Source of the DNA: Advenella sp048381675
Lineage (GTDB): Bacteria > Pseudomonadota > Gammaproteobacteria > Burkholderiales > Burkholderiaceae_B
Direction: 5' to 3'
Length of the DNA: 64,000 bases
NCBI RefSeq assembly: GCF_048381675.1
Contig: NZ_JBLWIS010000002.1
Span: forward strand, 186,001-250,000
The position numbers were made by a program, and so were the translations under genes. The stretch's first letter is position 1, and each line of letters begins with the position of its first letter. Below the pieces are notes generated by a model, which did no database searches, was not told the DNA's origin, and saw nothing but the letters and a program-made list of their open reading frames with translations. Positions 8,210 through 17,310 of this stretch are shown here, in pieces.

Positions 8210-8986
8210 TCAGGCAGATTTTTCAATAAAGGTGCTGATAACCCGCAGCTTTTGGGCAAAGTCTTCCAGATTTTCCTGGATTCTATACAAGGGGCCGGCT
8301 ATTGAAATGGCGTAATGGCTGCCTGAAAGCATCACTGGCCAAGCCAGTGCACCGACATCGGGCATGGATTCGCCAAAGTTGGCAAACCATCCTCTTTCAA
8401 GCGAAGCGTCAATATCCTGCAAAAAAGCTTCTTTGCCAGACAGGGTTTTTTTATTGAACGCATGGAAGGGGATGCTGTTCAAAACGTCCTTTTTTTCATT
8501 ATCGCTTAAGGTGGAAAACAGGGCCTTGCCCAAGGAATTGGCATTGATTTCTTTTTGTTCCCCGGCAATTGCCACGTAATGAATCGGGTTTAAGGAAGGC
8601 AATACCTCAAGGTAAAGCACCTTGTGATTGGTGTTCAGTTTGCCAATCACAACCGTTTCATTGGTAATGTTGCGCAGTTCTTCAAGACTGGGGTAAATAC
8701 GTTCCAGCACGGGGTCTGCGGCAGATATTTTTTGTGCCATGGCCAGCAAGCGTCCGGTTGGATAATAACCAGTGCGACGGTTGGTTTCATAAAGATAACC
8801 CAGGCTGACCAGTGTCCTGATTAGCGCAAGGCAGCTGGACATGGGCGCGTTCAATAGCTTGGCCAATTCTGACAGGGCCAGGGGCCGGCATTCCTTGGCA
8901 TAAATTTCAATAATTTCAATTACCCGCAGAGCCGTTTTGACATTGGTTTCTTTGGGCGCTTTATCGGAAGTAGGTTTGGTGGTCAT
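8210..8986 (-). CDS. IclR family transcriptional regulator
   Basis: A 258-residue regulator with an N-terminal winged helix-turn-helix (about residues 17-80, LALSELAKLLNAPMSSCLALIRTLVSLGYL) and a C-terminal IclR effector domain (from about 90, with YVAIAGEQKEINANSLGKALFS and a GW-F..GESMPDVGALAWPV segment). It is convergent with the CoA-transferase/acyl-CoA dehydrogenase operon and probably controls it through the palindromes at 5417-5454. The first ATG at 8986 gives a normal family length. The effector is unknown. Confidence 0.92.
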   Translation of the reverse strand: MTTKPTSDKAPKETNVKTALRVIEIIEIYAKECRPLALSELAKLLNAPMSSCLALIRTLVSLGYLYETNRRTGYYPTGRLLAMAQKISAADPVLERIYPSLEELRNITNETVVIGKLNTNHKVLYLEVLPSLNPIHYVAIAGEQKEINANSLGKALFSTLSDNEKKDVLNSIPFHAFNKKTLSGKEAFLQDIDASLERGWFANFGESMPDVGALAWPVMLSGSHYAISIAGPLYRIQENLEDFAQKLRVISTFIEKSA

Positions 8987-9156
8987 GGCTGGGGGTAATT
9001 GTTCAACTGATCAGGGCAAATTATAGGGGCTGTGCCGCAATTTGCAAAATGCGCCCTTTTGTCCATGATGCTTTTGGCTACTTCGGTTTCTGCGAATTGT
9101 TGATTCATGAGGGTAGTAGCAAACTATGCCTGTTGCTATTTATAAGGAGAGTCTTC

Positions 9157-9426
9157 ATGAAAACAGCCAATTTCAGGCAGCGCGGCCAAGGGATGACGGA
9201 ATATATTATTATTGTTGCCCTAGTCGCCATTTCAGCCATTGCCGTGTACCAATTGTTTGGTCAGGTCATACGCTCGCAAACTGCAGCCATGGCCAGCGAA
9301 CTGGCTGGTGAAGACGGTACTGAATATTCCGCCTCAGCACAAAATGCCGCGCAGGCTGCATCGGCACAAACCACCGCCAAGTCCTTGAAAAGCTTTACCG
9401 GCAACGCAGGTACGGGCGGCCAATAA
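9157..9426 (+). CDS. Flp-type (type IVb) pilin
   Basis: An 89-residue small pilin. RQRGQGMTEYIIIVALVAIS shows a prepilin peptidase site: cleavage after the first glycine gives a mature protein with glutamate at position 5 followed by a hydrophobic helix of about 20 residues, the hallmark of type IV pilins. The rest is alanine- and serine-rich. AAGGAGA seven bases before the ATG at 9157 is the strongest ribosome site in the locus, as expected for the major subunit; an upstream in-frame start at 9049 is less likely. It opens the Tad locus that runs to 18548. Confidence 0.85.
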   Translation: MKTANFRQRGQGMTEYIIIVALVAISAIAVYQLFGQVIRSQTAAMASELAGEDGTEYSASAQNAAQAASAQTTAKSLKSFTGNAGTGGQ

Positions 9427-10754
9427 TGAGGGTTAGGCGACCGGGGCGTGTGGAAAGGCAAATGCATTGGCAATCAGGCCAGGCGCTTGTGCTGGGAATC
9501 CTCCTGCTGGGGGTGATTGGCATTGCCCTGAATGCGTTGTTTAGTACCGGCCGGCTAATTGGTGTCAAGGCACGTCAGCTTAATACGGTCGATGCCGCGG
9601 CGTATTCCGGTGCACTTATCCAGGCCCGTGCTTTGAACATGCAGGCTTACATCAATATTGCGCAAACCGGTCATCAAATGGCCATGGCGCATTTGGTCAC
9701 ACTGGGTTCCTGGGCAAAATTCAGTGCCACCCAGGGGCAGCAGGCAAGTGCCGGTAACCCACCCGCTTATTTAATTGGCATGATGTTTGGGAGCGGACAT
9801 ATGCAGGCATATCAATCGGCCCGTAAGGCCCGTGCCATAGCAACCCTTGCCAATCCGGGTAATGAATTGTTTCGGGCCTTTGATGCGCATGATAGGGCCG
9901 TGCATGAGGTTTTGCAGGCAGCCAGCATGGCGATTAATCAATCCCTGGAAGCGGCGCGTGACAAAGCGATTGAAAAAGTGATTATGGCAAATTATCCAGA
10001 GCCGCAAATCCGTAAGGAGCTGAGCTGGGCGGTGCTCAAGGACAATCTGCAAGGGTTTTCTTCCATCTTTGAACCCACTGGCAATTACCGTTCATTAATT
10101 GGGCAGGTAGCCAATGTGTATCGCTTTCTTGATGAACGTAATCATGTTCGCAAGAATCTTTGGATTGTGAATGAAAAGTGTCCCTGGAAACGCCATGAAT
10201 TAAGACGAAAGGGCCAGACGGTTTTGGATGAAAATGGCAATTGGCAATCGATTGATACCGAGTCTTATCATGCCTTGCGTTCCAATCGCTGGATCGGTTG
10301 TTATTTCAGGGAGTACCCCATGGGCTGGGGGTGGGTGCCCGGCAATGCAAACAGTATCGCCATGGATCTGCCTTATACGCAGGCTCCGCCCGATGATTTT
10401 TCAGGGGTTGATTTCTGGCGTTGGGCAAGTAAAACCACCCAATGGGATATCTATGGTGGCAACAATAACCCGCTGGCCAATTCCCGTGCAATCGCTGCCC
10501 GCCAGCACTGGCAAGGAGGTGGCCTGGCCAATTATGTGGATATTGCCAATGCCGCCAAGCAGTCTTCGGTCGCGTTTACGCTTTCTATAACCCGTAAAAA
10601 CGCATGGGGACATGATTTTACGGTCAGTAGTACTGCACAAACCTTTTTTGAAAGGCCGCAGGCACGGGTAGACAGGCGTGTTGAAAAAGCCAATTTCTGG
10701 CATCCATACTGGCAGGCACGTTTGGTTGATGCCAGGCAAGAGGTGTGGCAATGA
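9426..10754 (+). CDS. Tad locus membrane-anchored protein (TadE/TadG-like)
   Basis: A 442-residue protein with a pilin-like N-terminus, HWQSGQALVLGILLLGVIGI, then one hydrophobic helix and a long extracytoplasmic domain. This matches Tad-domain proteins annotated as pilus assembly or pseudopilin-like factors in Bordetella-type tad loci. The ATG at 9426 overlaps the pilin stop codon (TAATG). The in-frame ATG at 9462, with AAAGG just upstream, gives a shorter leader and is an equally good start. A minor pilin or tip role is inferred from family and context. Confidence 0.75.
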   Translation: MRVRRPGRVERQMHWQSGQALVLGILLLGVIGIALNALFSTGRLIGVKARQLNTVDAAAYSGALIQARALNMQAYINIAQTGHQMAMAHLVTLGSWAKFSATQGQQASAGNPPAYLIGMMFGSGHMQAYQSARKARAIATLANPGNELFRAFDAHDRAVHEVLQAASMAINQSLEAARDKAIEKVIMANYPEPQIRKELSWAVLKDNLQGFSSIFEPTGNYRSLIGQVANVYRFLDERNHVRKNLWIVNEKCPWKRHELRRKGQTVLDENGNWQSIDTESYHALRSNRWIGCYFREYPMGWGWVPGNANSIAMDLPYTQAPPDDFSGVDFWRWASKTTQWDIYGGNNNPLANSRAIAARQHWQGGGLANYVDIANAAKQSSVAFTLSITRKNAWGHDFTVSSTAQTFFERPQARVDRRVEKANFWHPYWQARLVDARQEVWQ

Positions 10755-11485
10755 AGCGGAAATTGCAAAGTGGCCAGGCTTTGGCTGAAGGTTTGGTTGT
10801 GATGTTGGCCTTGCTGCTGTTCTTTGTGGCCATTGCCTGGTTGGGCCGATTGCTGAGCATCAGCTTGCAGGCATCCCATGCCAGTCATTATGGCGCTTTT
10901 CAATTGAGCCGTGACATTCCTGACATTAACAAGGCGGAACTGGACGAGCGTTTTCTGCTGGGCCCTGAAAATAACTGGCATGACCGGCGGGCAAATGAAT
11001 TGCTGGATAGCCATGCCATTGCCGTGAAAGTTGAGCGGGCTGAAAAACTGGATGCAACCATGCAGCCGGGTGCAAATCATGAGCAGGCTACCTTGCTGCG
11101 CAAGGGCTGGAAAATTGAAGATCAGGGCATTGCGCGCATGTCGCTGGCTGTGACGCCTTTGTTTACTGCAGCACGCAAGCAACCGGAAGCAGGCGTGGCA
11201 CTTGGTCTGGGACTGGATTTTTTTGATCACTTTTCGCTAACCATCAGGCGACAGACAAGCATCCTGACTGGGGCTGCTCATGCCGCAAGCGACCAGGAAG
11301 CTCATAAGCATGTTTCGCTTAGCCCTGAAGGCTGGCAAAACGCTGCTGGCCTGTCGTATGAAAGCGGTCGCAAGGTCCAGTCTTATGCGCAAAGTGTTGA
11401 TGCACCGTGGAATCGGCCACAGCCCGTTTTTGACTGGCTGCAACCGTGGCAAGGCCAGTTGCCTGCCCATCACCTGGAGAAATGA
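10751..11485 (+). CDS. Tad locus pseudopilin-like protein (TadE-like)
   Basis: A 244-residue protein with N-terminus MKRKLQSGQALAEGLVVMLA, a prepilin-like leader with SGQA and a glutamate shortly after, followed by a hydrophobic helix (about residues 12-35). The remainder is soluble and has no motif I recognise. The ATG at 10751 forms an ATGA overlap with the preceding gene and has AGAGGTG upstream; a GTG at 10745 is an alternative. Its position between the large Tad protein and the CpaB gene supports a minor pilin role. Confidence 0.7.
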   Translation: MKRKLQSGQALAEGLVVMLALLLFFVAIAWLGRLLSISLQASHASHYGAFQLSRDIPDINKAELDERFLLGPENNWHDRRANELLDSHAIAVKVERAEKLDATMQPGANHEQATLLRKGWKIEDQGIARMSLAVTPLFTAARKQPEAGVALGLGLDFFDHFSLTIRRQTSILTGAAHAASDQEAHKHVSLSPEGWQNAAGLSYESGRKVQSYAQSVDAPWNRPQPVFDWLQPWQGQLPAHHLEK

Positions 11486-12190
11486 ATGCACGGGCAATCA
11501 ATACGAATATTGGTCTTGATAATGGCCCTGGTTTTAACCATGCCGGTGTTTGCAAAAGAAAGATTGCAGCAGGTTGCCAGCCAAATTTTGCGTTCATTAA
11601 AGTTAGAGCCATTGGTACTCGCACAGGAAATGAAACTGTTTGGCCAAGCGGCATTTACCACGGTCTTTACACAAGAGCAGCCACTGGATGTCTTTATGCA
11701 AGAGGTTCAGAACGGGAAGACGGTTTTCAATTATGCCGATGTGATCGGTGGGCATGTTTTTTTGCATGCCGGCTTGGACAATGCACATGCCTTGCTGCAT
11801 CTTTTCGCTACCTCTGAAAATGGTTTCAGGGGTGAATTAAGTCTAATTGAAAAGCCTCAATCAGGCGGTCCAGGCTTGTCTGCTTTCAATGAGATGGTGG
11901 CCAAACGCTATTTGCCGTGGATGCCGGCAGGGGCGCAATTGCTGATGGATATTGAATTGCCAGGCCCAGATTCGGTGTTGCAGCAGCTTTATCAGCTAGA
12001 ACACAGTGAGTCGGAAACCCGGCGCCAGATCAAGGCCCGTCTCCTGAACAAGCAATGGGTGCCTGACAGGGAGGTTTCATTGGGTATGGATTGTTGGCAT
12101 AAAGGCAATGAGTCACTTTACCTTTTTATTTATGGGCTGCAGACAGGCACAGGCTTATATCTGATGAAAAAAAATAAACAGGCAGAATAA
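11486..12190 (+). CDS. Secreted protein of unknown function in the Tad locus
   Basis: A 234-residue protein with a signal peptide (MHGQSIRILVLIMALVLTMPVFA, cleavage near residue 23) and no later membrane helix. I recognise no domain. It lies directly behind the TadE-like gene (stop at 11485) and overlaps the CpaB gene by one base, so it is part of the pilus operon. The export signal and position point to a periplasmic or outer-membrane assembly role. It holds one clear cysteine (GMDCWHKG), so disulfide formation within one chain is unlikely. Confidence 0.65.
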   Translation: MHGQSIRILVLIMALVLTMPVFAKERLQQVASQILRSLKLEPLVLAQEMKLFGQAAFTTVFTQEQPLDVFMQEVQNGKTVFNYADVIGGHVFLHAGLDNAHALLHLFATSENGFRGELSLIEKPQSGGPGLSAFNEMVAKRYLPWMPAGAQLLMDIELPGPDSVLQQLYQLEHSESETRRQIKARLLNKQWVPDREVSLGMDCWHKGNESLYLFIYGLQTGTGLYLMKKNKQAE

Positions 12191-13170
12191 TGAAAAAGAG
12201 AAAGTGGTTGAATAAAACGTTCTTGATGGCAGGGGTAGCCGTATTGGCTGGCCTGTTTGCGGCCTGGGCTGCGAGGGAATATATCCAGGACACCATCAGG
12301 CAGATAGAAAGAAAGGCCCAGGTCAAGACAATTCAAAGGGTGGTGGCGGCTTATGATTTGCCCGAGGGGACCCGGATTGAGGCAGTGCATGTGGCGGTCC
12401 GTGACATACCCGAGCCCTGGGTGGTGAGTGGCAGCCTGGCCCCGGAAGCGTTTATCCAGATAGAGGGACAGGTGATTACCACAGCCCTGAAAACAGGCGA
12501 TCCGGTCTTGTGGGCAAATGTGGCAAAAGCCAGTAATGCACCGTTTTCCGCCAAAATCAATCCGGGCAGAAGAGCGGTAACCATACCGGTGGATGCCATC
12601 AATTCAGTGTCGGGCATGCTGGTGCCCGGTGACTTGATCGACCTGTATGTGTCTTTCGAATATCGCAAGCGGCAAATTACTGCTCCATTGCTCCAGGGCG
12701 TATTGGTTATGGCAACCGGCCGGCAAAGTAAAAGCGGCTATGCCGATGGCGTTGATGAAAGCGGAGGGGACCAAGGCTATTCCACGGTTACGCTGGATAC
12801 CGCCCCTGAAGAAGCGGCCAAATTGGTGGCTGCTCGCCAGGCAGGCATGATTACGGCCTTGTTAAGAAACCCCGAAGATAACCAGGCAACCCAGAAAGCG
12901 GTGCGGGGAGATCTGGCCAGCATTCTGGGTATTGCCACGCCACCGCCACCGGTCAGGAAAAAGCCAGCGGTTATTTATGGTGATGATGCGCTCAGAAAAT
13001 TGCCAGGGCTGGCGATGCCACCCAACCCTGAAACGGTTGGCAAACGGGATGAGCGAGGCGTGTTTGAGCTGCCGGTGCAGGAAGATATTGTGAGTGCCTG
13101 GATTAATTCCTTGCCCAAGTCAGTGCAAACGGCCTCTGAGGCACAGACGGATTTTATGGTTGAACAGTAA
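12190..13170 (+). CDS. cpaB: Flp pilus assembly protein CpaB/RcpC
   Basis: A 326-residue protein with an N-terminal membrane anchor (about residues 10-30) and a SAF-like domain (VVAAYDLPEGTRIEAVHVAV, near 53-72), followed by the RcpC domain with NPGRRAVTIPVDAINSVSGM and VPGDLIDLYV. CpaB proteins sit in the periplasm and support the secretin. It overlaps the preceding gene by one base (TAATG) and is nine bases upstream of the secretin gene, the usual cpaB-cpaC order. Confidence 0.92.
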   Translation: MKKRKWLNKTFLMAGVAVLAGLFAAWAAREYIQDTIRQIERKAQVKTIQRVVAAYDLPEGTRIEAVHVAVRDIPEPWVVSGSLAPEAFIQIEGQVITTALKTGDPVLWANVAKASNAPFSAKINPGRRAVTIPVDAINSVSGMLVPGDLIDLYVSFEYRKRQITAPLLQGVLVMATGRQSKSGYADGVDESGGDQGYSTVTLDTAPEEAAKLVAARQAGMITALLRNPEDNQATQKAVRGDLASILGIATPPPPVRKKPAVIYGDDALRKLPGLAMPPNPETVGKRDERGVFELPVQEDIVSAWINSLPKSVQTASEAQTDFMVEQ

Positions 13171-13179
13171 GCAGGATGG

Positions 13180-14652
13180 ATGATGAGTCAAATGGAAATG
13201 AGGGTAAGAAAAACAATCGCAGTCATGCAGATAATGGTTCTTGGTTTGTTAGGGGTGTTTGGTCACATGCCTGCTTTGGCTGCGGGGGATCCGGTGCATT
13301 TGACATTGAATATTGGGGATATAAAGGTTTTGCCCATTCCTGATATTGCCCGTATTGCGGTGGGTGACAGCAAGGTGGTTAATGCGGTCAGTGACGATGA
13401 TCGCGAAGTGATTTTATTTGCCAAGGACCAGGGGCAAACTACGCTGCAAATCTGGGATACTCACGGAGATCGCAAGATTTACCAGCTTGTGGTGCAGGCA
13501 GCGCAAGAGCAAAAACTGATGCAGGATATCCGGCGCATTCTGGTGCGTATTCCCAAGGTAAGGGCCAGCATTGTGGGTGACAAGGTGATTGTAGAGGGCG
13601 ATAGCCTGACTGATGCCGACCGCGAGCGGGTCGGCATTCTGGCCAAGCATTATCCACAAATTATTGATATGACCAGCCAGGTAGGGTGGGACCAGATGGT
13701 GTTGCTGGATGTGCAAATCCTTGAATTGCCTCGCAATTACCTGCAGGATTTGGGTGTGCGCTGGAGTCCTGCCTCGGCCGGTGGGTTCAATGCCGGCATG
13801 ACCTGGGATGCCGCTTCGTCCAAACTCCTTGACAGGGTGGGTGAGCAGGTCATGAATGTGCCGTTTCCCATGAATAATCCGGCTGGGTATTTTGGTGTCA
13901 GTGCGGTTTTGTCTTCTACCATTCAGGCCATGGCAACCCAGGGCGAAGCTGTCATTCTGGCCCAACCGCAACTGATGGCGCGAAGTGGTGCAACTGCAGA
14001 GTTCCTGGCAGGTGGTGAGGTTCCTTATTCGGTTACTGACAACAATGGTAATACCCAAACCATTTTTAAACCCTATGGCGTCAGCCTGTATATCACGCCA
14101 AGGATAGAGAAAAATGGTACTGTGCGCTCAAAAATCCATGTCGAAGTCAGTTCGGTAGATGCATCCATGAACCTGGCTGGTGGCCCGGCACTCAAGACCC
14201 GCCGCACATCTACGGAGTTTAACGTACGCTCGGGTGAAACGCTGGTGCTGGCAGGCTTCATATCCCGTGACCAGGTTCAAAGCAGTGACAAGGTACCGGG
14301 TTTTGGTGATACTCCCATTTTAGGTGCCTTGTTCAAGTCCCGTAAATTCCAGAATAATGAATCGGAACTGGCTGTTTTTGTACGGCCGGTGGTGGTGTCT
14401 GCCGATAACAAGGATCTGCAAAAACGGGTCAATCGTTCGAAGCTTATCCTGGACAGTACCTTTGAGGCGGGTCCTGTGCTTAATGTGCATGTTCAAAGCG
14501 AGCCGCAGCAAGACAAACCGGTGTTGACTGAAAAACCTGCCAAAGACCAACCGGAAAAACGAAAATGGCAAGGTAATGAATTGCAGGCCTCTGTCTGGAA
14601 TCCGGTACTGGATGCGCCAGTAACCGGCATTCGCTTCAGGAAGCCCCGCTAA
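13180..14652 (+). CDS. cpaC: Flp pilus secretin CpaC/RcpA
   Basis: A 490-residue outer-membrane secretin through which the pilus leaves the cell. After a signal peptide (ending near MPALAA), an N-terminal pilus-secretin domain is visible (LNIGDIKVLPIPDIARIAVG), then a BON-like segment, then the secretin core with ILAQPQLMARSGATAEFLAG, GEVPYSV, GVSLYITPRIEKNGTV and the final VPGFGDTPILGALFKSRKF. The C-terminal 60 residues are lysine/glutamine/proline rich. ATG 13180 is followed at once by a second ATG; either may start translation. Confidence 0.94.
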   Translation: MMSQMEMRVRKTIAVMQIMVLGLLGVFGHMPALAAGDPVHLTLNIGDIKVLPIPDIARIAVGDSKVVNAVSDDDREVILFAKDQGQTTLQIWDTHGDRKIYQLVVQAAQEQKLMQDIRRILVRIPKVRASIVGDKVIVEGDSLTDADRERVGILAKHYPQIIDMTSQVGWDQMVLLDVQILELPRNYLQDLGVRWSPASAGGFNAGMTWDAASSKLLDRVGEQVMNVPFPMNNPAGYFGVSAVLSSTIQAMATQGEAVILAQPQLMARSGATAEFLAGGEVPYSVTDNNGNTQTIFKPYGVSLYITPRIEKNGTVRSKIHVEVSSVDASMNLAGGPALKTRRTSTEFNVRSGETLVLAGFISRDQVQSSDKVPGFGDTPILGALFKSRKFQNNESELAVFVRPVVVSADNKDLQKRVNRSKLILDSTFEAGPVLNVHVQSEPQQDKPVLTEKPAKDQPEKRKWQGNELQASVWNPVLDAPVTGIRFRKPR

Positions 14653-14680
14653 TTCATTTTGCTCTAAAAAGGATAAAACC

Positions 14681-16429
14681 ATGCTTAGAATTGAAATGCA
14701 ATTTGAAGATGGCAAAAAGGAGATCAGAGACATCTCTTTGCCAGTTGAGATTGGCCGTCTGGCGGGATGTGGGCTGCGTTTGCGCAGCTGGCGGGTTGCG
14801 AAAAAGCATGCCCGGCTGGAAGCCCGCGAGGCCGGGATCTTCATTGAAGATCTGGGAGCGATTACGGGCACCTTGCTGAATAGCCAGCGGATAAGCTGTC
14901 ATGGTCCTTTGCAGGAAGGGGATGAGATAATTATTGGCCCTTGCAAGATGCAAGTAAGGCAAATAGGTATCACCCATGCGAAACATGAACAGCAAGATGA
15001 ACCTGATTGTACATTTTCAGGCAGCCAGACAGGGGATTCAGTGGCCGGTACATGGGCAGACAAGGAGGATATGTCACCTGTGCCACTGCAGGGCCAAGCA
15101 TTGAGGGCTGCAGCAGAGGTATCCCGACAAGACCTGACACGACATCTGTATATCCGGCGTCGTCTTCATGGTGCTTTGCTAGAGGCGCTGGATTTACGCC
15201 GCAGGGATGTCTCCACGATGAGTGATGAGGCACTCAGGAGCGAAGCGGGCCAGTTGCTTGATGAGATTATTCGAAGCGATGAGCAGATTCCTCCCGATAC
15301 GGACAGGCAGCGGCTTATGCAAGAGGTGCTGGACGAGGCGGTAGGCCTTGGGCCACTGGAGCCGTTGTTGCAAGATGCCAATATTACCGAAATCATGGTG
15401 AACCGGTATGATGAAATTTATGTGGAGCAAAACGGCCGTCTGCAGCGGCATCATGCCGCGTTCAGTTCAGAACGGGCGGTCGTGGGGGTTATTGACCGCA
15501 TCGTGGCACCCATTGGACGACGTATTGATGAAAGTTCGCCAATGGTGGATGCCCGCTTGGCTGATGGTTCCCGTGTAAATGCGGTTATCCCTCCTTTAGC
15601 TCTTAAAGGCGCCAGCATCACGGTCAGGAAATTTCCCCTGCACCGCCCATCCATGCAGGATTTGTTAAGGCTGGGGTCGCTGGATACCTGCATGAGTTGC
15701 TTTCTTGAGTCGTGTGTGCGCCTGAGAAAAAATATTATTGTTTCGGGAGGTACCGGTTCTGGCAAAACCACCCTGTTGAATATTCTGTCCAATTGCATTC
15801 CTGAGCATGAAAGAATTATCACCATCGAAGACGCAGCGGAGTTGCGGCTTAATCATGAGCATTTGGTGGCGCTAGAGGCGCGTCCGGCCAACCTTGAGGG
15901 CAGGGGGCTGGTGATGATCAGGGATTTGGTGCGCAATGCCTTGCGCATGCGACCGGACCGGATTGTGGTAGGTGAGTGCCGTGGGGCAGAGGCCTTTGAC
16001 ATGCTGGGGGCCATGAATACCGGTCACGAAGGCTCCCTAACCACCTTGCATGCCAATACACCGCGTGATGCCTTGTCGCGGCTTGAAACCATGATCCTGA
16101 TGGCGGGTATGGATTTGCCTTTGGTCGCGGTGCGTGAGCATATCGCCGCCAGCATCGAGTTCATTATCCAACAAACCCGCCTGTCCAATGGTCGCAGGGT
16201 GGTGACGTCAATTGTTGAGGTGGGAGGGCTGGAAAACGGTGTGATCAAAACACAAGAAATTTTTGCTTTTGAAAGAAAAGGGGAAGGCGTTTTTGCCGGT
16301 GCGGGAATTATTCCCGATTGTTTCGAGCGCATGAGAAGTGAAGGGTTTGATTTTGATCCTGCCCTGTTTAGCCAGCGTACTGTTGCCAAGGCTGATGCCA
16401 TTTCTTTTAATGATACCGCGAGCCGTTAA
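14681..16429 (+). CDS. cpaF: FHA domain-CpaF fusion, Tad secretion ATPase
   Basis: A 582-residue protein. Residues about 20-90 form an FHA phosphothreonine-binding domain (IGRLAGCGLRLRSWRVAKKHARL and LLNSQRIS), joined by a linker to a complete CpaF/TadA ATPase from about residue 150. Walker A is GGTGSGKTTLLN near 355-366, and the Asp and His boxes of the VirB11/PilB group appear as RMRPDRIVVGECRGAE and NTGHEGSLTTLHANTPRDAL. It powers pilus assembly at the inner membrane. The FHA head suggests control by protein phosphorylation. It follows the secretin gene by 28 bases and overlaps the TadB gene. Confidence 0.93.
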   Translation: MLRIEMQFEDGKKEIRDISLPVEIGRLAGCGLRLRSWRVAKKHARLEAREAGIFIEDLGAITGTLLNSQRISCHGPLQEGDEIIIGPCKMQVRQIGITHAKHEQQDEPDCTFSGSQTGDSVAGTWADKEDMSPVPLQGQALRAAAEVSRQDLTRHLYIRRRLHGALLEALDLRRRDVSTMSDEALRSEAGQLLDEIIRSDEQIPPDTDRQRLMQEVLDEAVGLGPLEPLLQDANITEIMVNRYDEIYVEQNGRLQRHHAAFSSERAVVGVIDRIVAPIGRRIDESSPMVDARLADGSRVNAVIPPLALKGASITVRKFPLHRPSMQDLLRLGSLDTCMSCFLESCVRLRKNIIVSGGTGSGKTTLLNILSNCIPEHERIITIEDAAELRLNHEHLVALEARPANLEGRGLVMIRDLVRNALRMRPDRIVVGECRGAEAFDMLGAMNTGHEGSLTTLHANTPRDALSRLETMILMAGMDLPLVAVREHIAASIEFIIQQTRLSNGRRVVTSIVEVGGLENGVIKTQEIFAFERKGEGVFAGAGIIPDCFERMRSEGFDFDPALFSQRTVAKADAISFNDTASR

Positions 16430-16443
16430 TGGAGCCGGTTGAA

Positions 16444-17301
16444 ATGGAAAACAGCATGAGTTGGTTTGTGTTGATGTGGGTTGGAATCGCAGCCGCCATT
16501 CTTTTCTGGTTTATCTTGAAATGGGCGATGGCTGCCTTCAGGAAATATGAGCATGATTTCAAGCATCTGACGCAAAAAAGCATGAGTGATTTTTTTCTCT
16601 TTTTTGATCCGGTGCAGTTATGGACGGTTGCAGTGTTAATGGGGCTGCTGGCTGTTATGCTGCTCTGGTTCCTGTCTGACAGCCTTCCGGTTGCGTTGCT
16701 TGCCGGTTTGTTGGTTTTGCTGGCTCCCCGTCATGTGCTGTCGGTATTAAAGCAGCGTCGCCTTAATCTTTTTGACCGGCAATTGCCCGATATGCTGCTA
16801 TCCCTGTCGGGGGCGCTGCAGGCTGGTACGGGCGTGCAAAATGCCCTTAAATTGCTGGTTGATGAGGCACCGTCCCCTTTGAGCCAGGAAATAGGCCTTA
16901 TGCAGCGTGAGCAACGGCTGGGTTTGTCTTTTGAGCAGGCGCTGGATAATCTTGCCCAGCGGATGCCATCAGAAGCGACCGGCCTGGTAGTGTCTGTCCT
17001 GAAAATTGCCACGCAAAGCGGAGGAAACCTGTCCGAGGCACTTGACCGGATATCCCTTACCTTACGGTCACGCATACAGATTCAGGGGCGTATCAAGGTG
17101 CTAACCTCTCAGGGAAAAATGCAAGCCTGGGTGATGTCCAGCTTGCCTGTTGGCCTGATGCTGGTATTGAACCTTATTGATCCGGATTCCATGCGGTTTT
17201 TATGGGGAACCCCTATCGGCTGGGCCGTGCTGGCTATTATTGTGGTGCTTGAAGTTGCCGGTGCCTGGATGATCAGGAAAATCGTGTCCATTGATATTTA
17301 G
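16444..17301 (+). CDS. tadB: Flp pilus inner-membrane platform protein TadB
   Basis: A 285-residue membrane protein of the type II secretion system F family: N-terminal helix, two helices near residues 65-105, a cytoplasmic domain with DRQLPDMLLSLSGALQAGTG and VVSVLKIATQSGGNLSEALD, and two C-terminal helices. With TadC it forms the membrane platform moved by the CpaF ATPase. I prefer ATG 16444, which has GGAG nine bases upstream; ATG 16429 overlaps the cpaF stop and would add five residues. Confidence 0.92.
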   Translation: MENSMSWFVLMWVGIAAAILFWFILKWAMAAFRKYEHDFKHLTQKSMSDFFLFFDPVQLWTVAVLMGLLAVMLLWFLSDSLPVALLAGLLVLLAPRHVLSVLKQRRLNLFDRQLPDMLLSLSGALQAGTGVQNALKLLVDEAPSPLSQEIGLMQREQRLGLSFEQALDNLAQRMPSEATGLVVSVLKIATQSGGNLSEALDRISLTLRSRIQIQGRIKVLTSQGKMQAWVMSSLPVGLMLVLNLIDPDSMRFLWGTPIGWAVLAIIVVLEVAGAWMIRKIVSIDI

Positions 17302-17310
17302 GAGCAGGCC

